Assembly: GCA_037043235.1 (NCBI GenBank)
Contig: JAWRVZ010000239.1
Location: forward strand, 620,001 to 684,000
Length of the DNA: 64,000 nt
Direction of reading: 5' to 3'
Source of the DNA: Rhodeus uyekii
Lineage: Eukaryota > Chordata > Actinopteri > Cypriniformes > Acheilognathidae
A program made the position numbers and the translations under genes. The notes beneath the pieces were generated by a model that worked only from the letters and a program-made list of their open reading frames with translations, ran no database searches and was not told the origin of the DNA. Below, piece after piece: positions 37,611 through 48,427 of this stretch. Every line of letters begins with the position of its first letter. Position 1 is the first letter of the stretch.

Positions 37611-38924
37611 AATAGTTCATAAATGTGGTTTTCTTCCATTCAGCCTAATATTCTTAATTTAAAAACTTTTCCACTTTTAATTCTAAATCTCTTTTTCTTT
37701 AACTTTGGATCAACCCAATCCATCATCTACTATTTCATTTATGATAGTATATGCTATTTTAGCTGCTGAGATTTTTTATCCCACAGAACATTTTAAACTG
37801 CATTTTTGGGGGGGGGGGGGTTGTTTTAATGGAATTTCTATGCATTTATATATGAAATTTGGGAACCCGCCCAATCTGGCAACACTGGCCTCAAATGATT
37901 TTTAACTTCAGTAACCAGAAATAATCCGATCAATTGCACATGCCTCTGCTTAACCATGAACTGTGGTCGAATGCTGATGACGTAACAGGAATGAGCCAGG
38001 TGGGCCTACCTTCACGTGATTTATGATTGGTCGATTGACAACCTTAAATCTGATTGGTTAAAGAATATAAAACTGACCCAGAGTTGCTAGGAAAGTCTCA
38101 ACCATACAAATGACGATTCACATCCTCGTAGGAGAAACACGTACTTTTTAAACGTTTGAAACTTTTTGTGCAAAGTTGCATGAATTGTGTTTTACATTTG
38201 AGAAATGTATGTCATGAATATATATATTTTCTATCCACGTTAAATAGGTTTCTTCATCTTTCTTTTGCTTGAAACATTGCAAAGTCTGTTCTGTTCCAGT
38301 CTGTTCTGGTTTCACATAAAAGCCTCTAGAAATACAACATATTAAATAAATTAAAATTATTGAACATTATCATTTATTTGAAAAAAAAACTAAACTAAAT
38401 GGGATTAATAAAGCAGAACTCTCTTTCCTTCAAAAAATGTCCAAAACATTACAAGTAATAATTTGAATAGAAATGTCTTGGTGTATCAGATTTATTAAAC
38501 TTTTATACATGGAGAAACTTAATGTTGCTTCATGCTTGTAATAAAGTTTGAATATTAAGGCAAGATGCATGTGATTAAATTATGTGACATTTTTTTAAAC
38601 TGTTTCTATAAATTTGTTTTGTATTTCTGCTATAAAAATCTGTGAATCTCACAAAGAGTCTAGCTCACATTTCATATAAAAAACATATCTAATCAATTTT
38701 AAATATTTATTTGAAATATTTAAAATTAAAATTAGTTGTTCTTTACAAAAACAGCAAACTGGAAATTGCACAGCTATAAAGTGAAACGCAAACGCATTAT
38801 GTTTACACTTGATTTTGTAAGTGGCCTGAAACTCTTTCACACTGACCCCAGGTCAGCAAACCATCTTTACGCCTTTATCCTCCATCTGCAGTGCGTAACT
38901 GAACCACTGTAAACCACAAAAACA
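37611..38924. other. intergenic DNA between convergent nrk and tmem129
   Basis: AT-rich, no coding signal. Holds a 13-bp G run (37808-37820) and the orphan promoter-like cluster at 37978-38073. Otherwise nothing recognised. Confidence 0.5.
37978..38073 (+). promoter_or_regulatory. orphan promoter-like cluster
   Basis: Within 96 bp: CRE-like TGACGTAA (37978-37985), E-box CACGTG (38013-38018), inverted CCAAT boxes ATTGG at 38026-38030 and 38053-38057, and TATAAAA (38066-38072). No open frame of note follows. It could belong to a non-coding RNA, a decayed LTR or a lost gene. Motif matches only; function is inference. Confidence 0.35.
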
Positions 38925-39600
38925 TTTATTAGTCATTTGCTACTACTTAAGTAGTAAGTAGCACAATCTTTGTGCGTTTCATTGCTTTATCCTGATCTGA
39001 ATGTAAAAAGTTTATTGACCAATGGTCGTATAATTTAGTTAAAAGCATTTATGGTGAGATTACTAGATTTTCATGTCAGTCTGTGTTCATTTTGACCACA
39101 ATCCATGCACTGTGGCTTTAATTCAGCAGAAATAGAGTAGGTGCAGAAACTGCATCCGTGTGCAGTGACACTCTTAACATTGGTGTGGAAAGATACACAC
39201 ACTGTACACAGAGTACGTGTGAAATAGGTGTTAGAGTCGAGATCCTTTGCATTGTGATCACATCCTCCAAAACTTTCGTCCAAAAGAAATAAATACACTT
39301 TAAAGTCATTGCAAACATTTTTTTTTATATACAAATGATGGCACACGCATACATACAAAACATAGTTTTTGCAATATCACAATGGGAAATGGAGGGTGAA
39401 TATGCAAAACAGATTTTTTGTTTTGTTTTTTGTTTATTTGTTTTAATACCTTTGATCAGACTCGCTGTCATTAGATAAGATTGTAGCTTGGGAGGCACAA
39501 AGGTTTTGAAAAAGCACATTGATCTTCTCAGAAATATCAGTTTCAGTGTCGCAAAGGCCTACAGCCATGAAAAGACTGAACTGAATTAATATCAATATTC
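38925..39600 (-). other. tmem129: probable tmem129 3' UTR with poly(A) signals
   Basis: Minus-strand AATAAA at 39011-39016 and 38925-38930. The latter is followed downstream by a GT-rich stretch (TGTTTTTGTGGTTT on the minus strand), so the mRNA may end near 38,900. Confidence 0.45.
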
Positions 39601-39849
39601 TCAATTAATGGGACAAACATCCAGAATGCAGAACTTGGCCCTGCAGGTGGGACATGGTACCCTGCTGCTCAGCCACGTCTCCGGCTGCTGCTGGTCCTGT
39701 CGACTGGCAAACCATTTGCCCATACACGTGAGGCACCACATGGGGCGGCAATAACACTGCTGGCATTCGCCTTCACCGTCTCCCTGGCACAGTCGCACAA
39801 GCTTCACGTTGGCATTGACTTGCATACATCCAATACATGGTTCAAGTTC
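39601..39849 (-). CDS. tmem129: tmem129 exon 4 (RING and stop)
   Basis: 83 codons including TGA at 39603-39601, from ELEPCIGCMQ to FCILDVCPIN. Acceptor TGTTAG, phase 0. Encodes the entire cysteine-rich RING. Confidence 0.96.
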   Translation of the reverse strand, partial: ELEPCIGCMQVNANVKLVRLCQGDGEGECQQCYCRPMWCLTCMGKWFASRQDQQQPETWLSSRVPCPTCRAKFCILDVCPIN

Positions 39850-42800
39850 CTAACAGGAAACAGCAAAGTTGAAAGCTTTATTTAGAAACATACTTCATTC
39901 TCCAACCAATTCAAGTGTGTGGTTCATTCAAGACGCAAATTGACGTAAAAGTCTGAAAGCTTGATATTGAGTGTGATGGATGGGTTTTGGTGAAAAAAAA
40001 AAAAAATCACATTTATAGACAAAACAACAACAAGGATTCCCATAAAGCATTGCGAATGATGAAGTCAGTCTCCATTCAGATACAACATGTTTTATGCAAA
40101 GCGAACATTGCTTGTACAGTCATGGGCAAAAGTTTTGAGAATGACAAAAATGTTAATTTTCACAAAGCCTCCTAGATCAGTTCAAAGACTTTTATTGACA
40201 ATTACATTAAGTGCATGCAAATACTCCACATTTGCAGTGTTGACTCTTCTTTTTCAAGACAATTAACACTGGCATGTTGTAAATCAACTTCTGGGCCACA
40301 TGACTGATGGCAGCCCATTGTTGCATTATCAATGCTTGGAGTTTGTCAGAATTTGTGGGTTTCTGTTTGTCCACCTGCCTCTTAAGGATTAAACACATGA
40401 ACTTAATGGGATTAAACCACTTTGCCTTATGGCAAGGTGCTCCATCATGCTGTAAACTGCATTGTTCGTCACCAAACTCTTCTTGGATGGTTGGGAGAAG
40501 TTTCTCTCGGAGGACATTCTTTATTCAAGGCAAAATTTTGAGTGAACCACTTCCTTGGCTGAGAAGCAACTCCACACGTGAATTTTCTCAGGATGCTGTT
40601 GTTGGCATGACACAGGACTGATGGTAGCATTCATCTTTTCTTCTCCGGACAAGCTTTGTTCTGGATGCCCCAAACAATTGGAAAGGGAATATGACAACTG
40701 CCTGCTGCCATTCCTGAGCAAGTTCTGCACTGGTGGTGCCCTGATCCCGCAGCTGAATACACTTTAGGAGATGGTCCTGGACGCTTGATGGACTTCGTTG
40801 GGCCTGAAGACGCCTGAAAACTTCTTCACAACAATTGAACCTCTCTCCTTGAAGTTTATGATGATCTGATAAATGTTTGATTTAGTTGCAATATTATTAG
40901 CAGCAACATCCTTCCCTGTGAATCCCTTTTTGTGCAAAGCAATGTCGGTAAACCATACAGGTAGAACCCTGATTTTAAAGCTTAAAGCTTCTGCTGTTAT
41001 TCATGCCCCCTAAATGATTAAAGTATTAAGTACATTTATACAAAATAACATATTTACAAAAGTTTATTCAAAATTTATATTTAAATGCAATAAATAACTG
41101 CACCTGGTTTAAAGGCTTTGAGAATCTTGTTTAACACCAATCATGTTGAAAGCTAAAGTGATTGTAACTTTCATTGTCATGTAAAAATTTATATTTTCCT
41201 ATCAGTTCTAGGGAAGAATTTTACTTTTTAAAAAATAGGAGGTTAAAGAACAACAACTACTGTAGGTAACAGACAGATTTTAGGAAACAGACATTATGCA
41301 CATCAACTTTCCGATCAACAGCCTTCTGTCATTCAAGTCTGCAAATTCTAGTAGAGAACTCTGTGAAATGGCAATAAAAAAATGGGAGAAATCCTGAGTT
41401 TCAGCATGTTTTCTCCCGTTCTTTTATAGGTGTTCACGGATTTCTCTACTACTTGTGTGCTGATTGTTTTAGTGCTCACCTGGCCACTTGGACACCTGTA
41501 GACTTCATTCAACCTCACATATGACTTAAAGGTCTCCAAAAAGAGCTCACTCATTGTCAAATGGATGACAACATTGGCGGCGTTTCTGATGGGCGCGTGC
41601 AGTTTCTCTTGCAGCTCAACATACTCTGTGGATTTCAGCCTGCAAGGGAAAGTACAGTGACCCTTGCACATCACTGAAGAAAATGAAAGAAGGCACATCC
41701 ATTTCTTAAACGTGAAATTACCTTATGTCAAAAGGCTTGACTCTGGGATTGATGCTGGCAACAGTGATGGTGACAATTTGCACCGGCGTGTTTAATTCAG
41801 GCGACAGGCTGTGATGCTTGGAGTCTGTGACGGTCAGATGACAGTCCTGATGCAATGCAACATGCAAGGAGTACGTTGTGACCTTCATCACCCACGTATC
41901 GGTGACGATCACTCTAGCGCTAGTGGAACCGGAAGCAAATTTATCGATGCGCCGAAACTCTGTGTTGATGGAGGAGGCGACAGCCCTCCAGCTGGAGCGC
42001 GGTAAGGCGTGTGTGCTGAGCACCCTGCATATTGGATGATTCGCCCAGCCACGTCTGGACCAATAGAAAGCAAGAGCACAACATAAAAGCTGCAGGGCCA
42101 GCGACAGTCCAAAGTATATCTGCCATCCTCGACTTGCATGATGAATGTACATGAGATTCTGTTCTGGAGCAGCAAAACACATTCCTATGTAGTATCCTGC
42201 AACACAAGTATAACACAGAATCACACGGTGATCCGAAAACTGTACAGGGAGCAATGAGAAACACCATGCTCATGTGAGGAAAACACATGATGTGATGCAT
42301 TAACCCCTGAAGGGGGTCATATGATTTATCATATTTGATAAGCACATTTCTTAGGCCTCTAAATGATCAACTTTGTGTGCAAACGATTTTTCATAATACC
42401 ACATACCTTCTGTCGTCTATGTGTTTTAAGAAGAAAGAGGCTTTTTAGAATAACTGTAAAAAAGTCCCCCTCCAGCTCGTGGTTCATGCTTTTTTTTTTT
42501 GCTGTAAACTTTTAGCAACAGTTTAGCATGCTATGCTGTAGCAACGACACTAACTGGGTAATAACACTGAACCCATCCTTAAACCTAATCTTAACCCATG
42601 TAGTTACTTTGCACTTTCAATGTACAATGTCAGTGCATGTACTGTAAAATAAAGTGCATCCCTGATTTTTATAACACAGCCGCAAGAATAACTTGTATAT
42701 TGTCAGTAATATTTCAAGAAGAACATTTGCCTGAAGCAATGTAGTTTTTTATTTAAAAAAAAAATGTTTGTTCCAATGTGATTATCAAATTATGGACCAT

Positions 42801-43834
42801 GAGGAATTTGAGGTTTATTTGTTCATCTTTCAATCATTGTTACTCAGCATTACAGAGCTGTGATCATAAAACTAAGCATTTCATTTGTATAAATGTACAT
42901 TAAATGGAAGATATAGAGTGACATGCATTTTATGTACATAGCTATAATGTTATATACATGTCTCATTGATTACAAGCTATTAGAATCTTACTGTTTGTAT
43001 AAAAAACTGCTTCTGCACCAAATTGCATATTTTGCTCAGTTTGTCAAATAAATGAGCAGAAAGTAAATAATTCTTGTATCTTGTTCAAAAAAATAATGCC
43101 ATGTATTTTACCAATAAGAAGCAACATTACACTTATTTTAATTATGCATAACAGCAATGAGTATTTACTGACCACATTTACACGCATAAGTACGAGGTCA
43201 TATTTCTCATGCTTTTACATGTGGGATTATTTGTCTTTTATGTGAGCTCTACAAATTGCATATTTTTGCTCAGTTTGGCTCTGAATAAACTGAAATGTCT
43301 AAATATTTGACCTACTGTTCCATTTAGGGTTTAGACAATATTACTGCTTCTAGGCTGCTAAATAAGCAGGACAGTCTATGATACAGACAGTCTACACTGA
43401 CTTGAGCACAGAAAGCAACACTTTGTTTAGGAAGAATACATTTGCACGTGACAAGGTCATGTGACAACAATATGGTCAGTTTTAGCAATCTGTGTAGAAT
43501 GACAACTGCAGGTTTTGGTAGAACATCAGCTACACGAGGACTTAGAGCTGTATGAAAATACATACCGACATGCAACATCGGTTATTTAGTAAGCATGAGA
43601 GAGAGAGCGGTTTAGTGTCAGTGTAGTACCCAGCGGCAGGAAGCTGTGGAAGAGCACCGTGAGTGTCGTGCGCCTGATGTGGTGCTGGATGAAGCTGATG
43701 TCTTCACTGCCCAGCCACTCTGAGAACATGTGCTGCACCGTCAATCCAGCCGAGCGAAACTCGTTCGGCGTGAAGACAAAACACAAAGCAAACACCATAT
43801 AAGCCAGAGTAAATGTGGCCTCCGGCCGGTCCAT
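39601..43834 (-). CDS. tmem129: TMEM129, ER membrane RING-type E3 ubiquitin ligase (complete, 4 exons)
   Basis: Four exons (43834-43630, 42196-41722, 41639-41480, 39849-39601) join in phase to 362 codons plus stop, the family's usual length. The N-terminus MDRPEATFTLAYMVFALCFV starts a hydrophobic segment (about 8-24). Further membrane segments lie near 57-78 (across the exon 1-2 junction, SFLPLGYYIGMCFAA) and 96-115. The conserved SSINTEFRRIDKFASG and VIVTDTWVMKVTTY follow. The C-terminus is a cysteine-only RING: Cys285, 288, 301, 309, 312, 314, 319, 322, 346, 349, 354, 359 (QQCYCRPMWCLTCMGKWFAS). In mammals TMEM129 works at the ER with Derlin-1 and UBE2J2 in ER-associated degradation. Every recognisable family block is intact. 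Upstream, the divergent Myb-like gene begins 1.1 kb away. Confidence 0.97.
40117..40950 (-). mobile_element. Tc1/mariner-type element, decayed, minus orientation
   Basis: Left end TA|CAGTCATGGGCAAAAGTTTT with TA at 40115-40116. Body parallels 50-948 in reverse: minus-strand remnants such as HPEKIHVWSCFSAKE and the LNPIE-region. Frames are broken. Right limit approximate because that terminal repeat is lost. Lies in tmem129 intron 3. Confidence 0.7.
41480..41639 (-). CDS. tmem129: tmem129 exon 3
   Basis: Reads LKSTEYVELQEKLHAPIRNA through VYRCPSGQ. Acceptor TTGCAG, donor GTGAGC, phase 2 in and 0 out. Confidence 0.95.
41722..42196 (-). CDS. tmem129: tmem129 exon 2
   Basis: Begins YYIGMCFAAPEQN after acceptor TTGCAG, includes INTEFRRIDKFASG and TDTWVMKVTTY, and ends KPFDIR with donor GTAATT. 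Phase 1 in, 2 out. Confidence 0.95.
43087..43260. repeat. direct repeat A, copy in tmem129 intron 1
   Basis: Shares ATGTATTTTACCAATAAGAA, TTTACTGACCACATTTACAC and GGTCATATTTCTCATG with 44424-44600 in the same orientation. Origin unknown; may be two copies of one non-autonomous element. Confidence 0.65.
43630..43834 (-). CDS. tmem129: tmem129 exon 1 (start codon, first membrane segment)
   Basis: ATG at 43834-43832 opens MDRPEATFTLAYMVFALCFV. The exon ends in LPLG with donor GTACTA, phase 1. Confidence 0.95.
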
Positions 43835-44423
43835 GTTTACATCTACACTCCCGTGAAGCCAGAGGCAACTCCGTCAAATAAAAGATAACAACTCGTAGAA
43901 AGCGACGGGTATCCTCGATATTTGTATCCCTCTTGTCGAACATAAATAACTATAAATACTTTAAATGTGTGCGTGAACCGCTTATGCTCGTTTAAGCATG
44001 TTTAAAGGTATTAGATGACGCCAGTGGACGTGGCAATGACGTTTTCAAAATAAAAGTCACAGACGCACTGAAATATAAAATAAACGTTGTAGGGTACTTT
44101 GCCATATTTATTTGTAAATCCATAATTATACAAAATAATCCACGTAGTCTAGTGAATACAGGGAAAGTGTAGGTTGAGAGTAGTTCATCATTATGGGAGG
44201 GTTTGTTATTTTCATTAATTTCTGAGCATTTTCATACAGCAGTTGTGTGTGAGAGTGGTAAAATATAAATCAGAATTTGTTAATAACCTCGATACTGAAC
44301 AAGCGAAATGTTGTATACTATTGTTGATATGGTATGAATCATAATAAATGATATGCATAAATCATAATTGATATCAAAATGTCAAACGAATGTACAAAAA
44401 GTAAATAATACTGATGAAAGCAA

Positions 44424-44600
44424 AAAATAATGTCATGTATTTTACCAATAAGAAGCAACATTGCACTTCCTTCTTATAATTTGAACTATACATAATAATA
44501 ATGATGAGAATTTACTGACCACATTTACACGTGTAAGTATTGAGGTCATATTTCTCATGTTTTTACGTGTGGGATTATTTATCCGTCATGTGAGCGCTAT
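44424..44600. repeat. direct repeat A, copy upstream of tmem129
   Basis: Second copy of the segment at 43087-43260, about 1.3 kb away. The pair brackets tmem129 exon 1 and its promoter side. The sequence that follows (AATCCGATTGCC) is not clearly shared. Confidence 0.65.
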
Positions 44601-44682
44601 AATCCGATTGCCATCAGAAGGTTTGACCGACAATTGACTGACATCTTACCCAACCTATGAGGCTTCAACTCGAAGTATTCAA

Positions 44683-44800
44683 CCAATTAGAGTGGGCCAT
44701 TGGAAAGACTGGGGGCGGGACCAAACTTGTGATTGGCTGTGTTCTTAAATCCGCAACCTCAACGAGCACCATTCCGTTCCCTATACATCAATAGAATCCG
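44683..44800. promoter_or_regulatory. putative promoter of the Myb-like gene (possibly shared with tmem129)
   Basis: CCAAT at 44683-44687, ATTGG at 44699-44703, GC box GGGGCGGG at 44712-44718 region and ATTGGCT at 44732-44738, about 190-240 bp before the ATG at 44925. TATA-less. Motif matches; the transcription start is not visible. Confidence 0.45.
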
Positions 44801-44924
44801 AATCAAACAACAGGCGTTAATCTGAATTGTCTCATCTGAACATCTTATTCTGAATACCCTATTACTATAACGGAATATTCATTTATATCTAAGTAATTGC
44901 GGCTTCTGCGAGATCCAGGCAGAG

Positions 44925-45336
44925 ATGTCAAGCAATCGAAGAAGCACGCATTTCTGGAGCGAGGAAGAGACAGATTTCCTTTTACAAACTTTAAAAGAGA
45001 TGAACATAGACCGATACAGGGACGGAAGGAAGCACCGCAACAGCCTGATCTTCAGGAAGGTTTGCGCTAGACATAAGGAGGCAGGCTTTGCGCGCTCATG
45101 TGATCAAGTCAAACATCGCTGGAAAACCCTCAAATCCATATACTATAAGGCCAAGAAACAAAACACTAGCAGTTCTAATGCGGCATTTAGACATTTTGAT
45201 ACAATGGAGGAAATTTTTGGGCATAGACCTCTAGTTGTTATGACAAACCAAACTGGAGTTGATAACGACTTCAAAGACGGATCTCCTTTGTCGGACAGCA
45301 AATGCTTCACTTTTGAGGATGGTGAATGTGAGGATG
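44925..45336 (+). CDS. Myb-like gene exon 1 (DNA-binding domain)
   Basis: ATG at 44925 (MSSNRRSTHFWSEEETDFLL). Donor GTGAGT after GAG GAT G, phase 1. The frame continues to a stop at 45387-45389 if unspliced, giving a 154-residue alternative. Confidence 0.85.
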
Positions 45337-45800
45337 GTGAGTGTCACTGTTTACCAGCTTTTATGCTTCAAAGTAAAAAACAAACATAACAAAAGTTGCA
45401 GGGTAGTATAGTAATACTCTATTATGTATATAATAGTATAAACAGGGTTACATGTAAAACTAACCAAAACATGTTTTGGTTAGATTTACAACCATGGTTC
45501 CAGGACATTTATCATATCTTTAGCACATGTAGTATAAAGTATTGTTACCATGAGATGCCACCATGATCTAAACCTCAATCTCCCTTGTAGCATTTTACAT
45601 CGATAATGGAAAAAAGAAAGAAAGAATAATCCTGACATTCTGATAATGTTCTCTCTGAAACTACTGCGAAACACTACACTTTCATTAAACATGCTGATTA
45701 TAAAAATAACTGTCCAGCAGGAAAATGGGCTTTATGAATAAAGTCACCTGTTTATTCATAAAGCACACTTGCATTCCAAGTGGTATATATATATATTAAA

Positions 45801-45844
<44 letters not shown>

Positions 45845-47176
45845 ATACATAAAAGTGATCATAAGCTTATTTTTGAAACAATAATTAAGGATAAGACAAG
45901 GACATGGAATAATAATAATACAGGAGGAAATGCAGGAAAAGGAAATGCTTTCCTGGAGGTCAAACAGTACAGTGTGACACTTGCAACACTAAGGTCATGG
46001 GTTCAATTCCCAGGGAAAGTCACTTTGATTAAAAGTATCTGCCAAATGCATAAAAATGTAAATCAAAAATTTTAAAAGTAACTACGTTTCAGAGCTGCAG
46101 TATGTAGTTGTAAAAGATTTATGAATTTCTAACCTCACGTGATTGTCTCTTAAAGATAATGGTGTGGATGACATGGAAGGTGGAATTCAAGAAGTCCAGT
46201 CAGTGAAAACAGAGAATGAACCCCTCATCCTCACACAAGCATCTCATGAGAGCTCCACCTCTACAGAAAGCTCCACCCCCACCCAGCCGTTCACTTCTAC
46301 AGACAGCATCACATCGACACAGCCAGCCACTGCCCAGCAGCCTCCTGCTCCAGGTCTGCTAAACAAGTCTCGTCCTCGTATAGCTTTAAATATGACCAGT
46401 GACACATTAAAGGTGGCTTGCCTTCTTTTTTAATGATTGTGTTCCTTGAGGCTCATTTATAATGTTTGTGAAATTAAACTGTCAGAACAAAATGAAAATA
46501 ACCAGCGAGGACAGGAATCACCTGTTGTAAAAATAAAATTAAAATAAAGCATCCCTGAAATGAAAAGAATCTGCAAGCCAAATGCTCCAGTTCAAAACTT
46601 CTATCCATTTATTAATATTTAGAGGACACATTGGTAAATCTTGTTAGTTTACAACATATTCAGTTTGCATAACCTGCTGAAAAATCCAGCATTTCGTTAT
46701 CGTATCGTCAAACATACATTGAACTCTTGGATGATTAATCCAAATGTTGATTCCAAAAAATGCCTCCGTGAGTAAGTTAATCAAACCCAGAGTTTGTTCG
46801 GGATTAACAGACAAAACATTCTCAACAGAGCGATGAATCCACGAGCCACCATGGAAAATGTTAGCTAAGAAAAAGTGTACTATACTACATTTTTCTTCTT
46901 TTGTTTAATGCTGATTTACATGGTGAATAAAAAAATCTTAATAATAATAAATAAATCATAATAAAGAGAAAGACTTAAACTAATTTACAGTTTGTGTTTG
47001 CAAAGATAACATGGCTGTAAAAGAAAAAAAATTATGTTTAGTAATTTTGCTTCCACATTGCTTAAAAGGTAAGATATATTATAAATGATTTTTTTACAGT
47101 ACATGATAGCATAGAAAACATCCTGTTGCAAAAATTTTTATGAAAAATGTCTGATTACTTTTGATGATGTCTGATG

Positions 47177-47217
<41 letters not shown>

Positions 47218-48427
47218 TATCATGCCCACTGGAGCCTCATCAATATGCATGCACGATCAGGTTACGTTAAAAGAGTAAGTTGCTACAGCTGCTATTCAGT
47301 CATGGCTACTTAAAGTTACCTCTGTTTTTGGAAGTTGAGCAATCCGCTTACCCTTAAACATATGTATGTCACATAACCTGCTTTCTGGAATGACCCCAGG
47401 TTATGCTAATACTGTTTTGTTATTATTGATATAAACACTCTACACGTGATAATTGACCATTAGTAATGAACACTTGGGGCGTATTCCACAAAGCAAGTTA
47501 TGTTACATACCCATGGTACCCATGTCTTTTTTTTTTCAGCAGAGTAGACTTTTTCCATTTATTTCTGGGTTTGTGTGAAAGTGAGCAAGATTTGAGAACT
47601 AGGGACTCTTACAATGCCATATAAGGGATGTGAGTGACCATTCAGGACATTCATTCAGTATGTCCAGAACAGGTTTGGATATGATCCTCTCACTTGCCTG
47701 TAATACTGCAGTACTGCGATCTCATGCATGTGTGTGTGATTTGCAGTTCTTCAGTGTTATACAGTTAAACACTCTGGTGTATAAATCAGCACAGAGATGA
47801 AACAGTGTCCTCGCTCATGGATAATGTGGAGAATCTAATGACATAATGTTCTTCGGATCAGAAGAATGGAAAAATTCAATGGTTCAAAACTCAAAAAAAT
47901 AACCACTTAAACCTAATTTTCAGCTCAATATTGTTGATTTCAACAATACATTCATATCAACACTACATGTATACATATATGTAACATAAAATGACAATAT
48001 GGGATCAAATAGATTATGTGGTCACTGTCATTTAGTTGATGCTATCTGTTTTCTCTCTGTTTTTTTTTCAGGTATGTTCAGACGCAGAAGGTCTTGTTGC
48101 ACTGCGTTGCACGCCCAGTATCAAGACTTTCTTGAAAGAATGCAGCAGACACAGAACATGTGGCTGGAGCGGCAACGGGAACAGAGCCATGCACGAGAGG
48201 AACGGCTCATTGCTCGAGTGCTGGCTGAACACACCCGTTCTATGGAGGCCTTAGTCAACCAACTGTTTGCAGGCTTAAGAAGCCTCCTGCCCCAGTCCCA
48301 TCCCAACCTGCAGTCAAATCCCCAGCCCAATATCCTCAATCCTTCACACCAGACAACATCAAGCATGATTTCACTTCCTGAAGATGATTCAAATGGCCAC
48401 ATGTCAGAGACTCAGTCATCAAAGTGA
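44925..48427 (+). CDS. Myb/SANT-like DNA-binding protein (3 exons, 321 aa), probably transposon-domesticated
   Basis: Exons 44925-45336, 46156-46353 and 48072-48427 join in phase (412+198+356 nt) to 321 codons plus TGA. Residues about 9-95 form a trihelix/Myb_DNA-bind_4-type domain: HFWSEEETDFLLQTLKEM, then a Cys/Arg-rich helix, then HRWKTLKSIYYKAKKQN, with the spaced tryptophans of SANT folds. Next come an acidic stretch (FEDGECEDGE) and a Ser/Thr/Pro-rich linker (exon 2). Exon 3 has RRRRS, then a predicted coiled coil rich in Gln/Glu/Arg (FLERMQQTQNMWLERQREQS ... MEALVNQLF). Such proteins occur as the Myb-like partner in Harbinger transposons and as host genes derived from them. Introns, a GC/CCAAT promoter and no adjacent transposase favour a host gene. 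It would act in the nucleus as a DNA-binding factor. Partner and targets unknown. Confidence 0.82.
45783..45840. repeat. AT dinucleotide microsatellite
   Basis: (TA)n with a short A-rich interruption, in intron 1 of the Myb-like gene. Confidence 0.95.
45948..46063 (+). repeat. tRNA-derived SINE, truncated
   Basis: Carries the B box GGTTCAATTCC and the tail TCTGCCAAATGCATAAAAAT of the SINE at 2739-2896. The head is altered. In intron 1 of the Myb-like gene. Confidence 0.75.
46156..46353 (+). CDS. Myb-like gene exon 2 (Ser/Thr/Pro linker)
   Basis: Reads NGVDDMEGGIQEVQSVKTEN then SSTSTESSTPTQPFTSTDS. Acceptor TTAAAG, donor GTCTGC (weak), phases 1 in and 1 out. VKTEN resembles a SUMO-type site in the linker. 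Confidence 0.7.
47177..47213. repeat. TA/CA microsatellite
   Basis: (TA)n running into about 17 CA units, in intron 2 of the Myb-like gene. Confidence 0.95.
48072..48427 (+). CDS. Myb-like gene exon 3 (coiled coil and stop)
   Basis: Follows a T-run and TTTCAG. Reads MFRRRRSCCTALHAQYQDFL and on to MSETQSSK, TGA at 48425-48427. Possible poly(A) signals are ATTAAA 48657-48662 and AATAAA 48912-48917. Confidence 0.82.

Noticed and set aside
44925..45389. Intronless 154-residue Myb-like protein
   Set aside because: A strong donor (GTGAGT) after 45336 and two in-phase downstream exons with a coiled coil make the spliced 321-residue form more likely. The short form may still exist as a variant.
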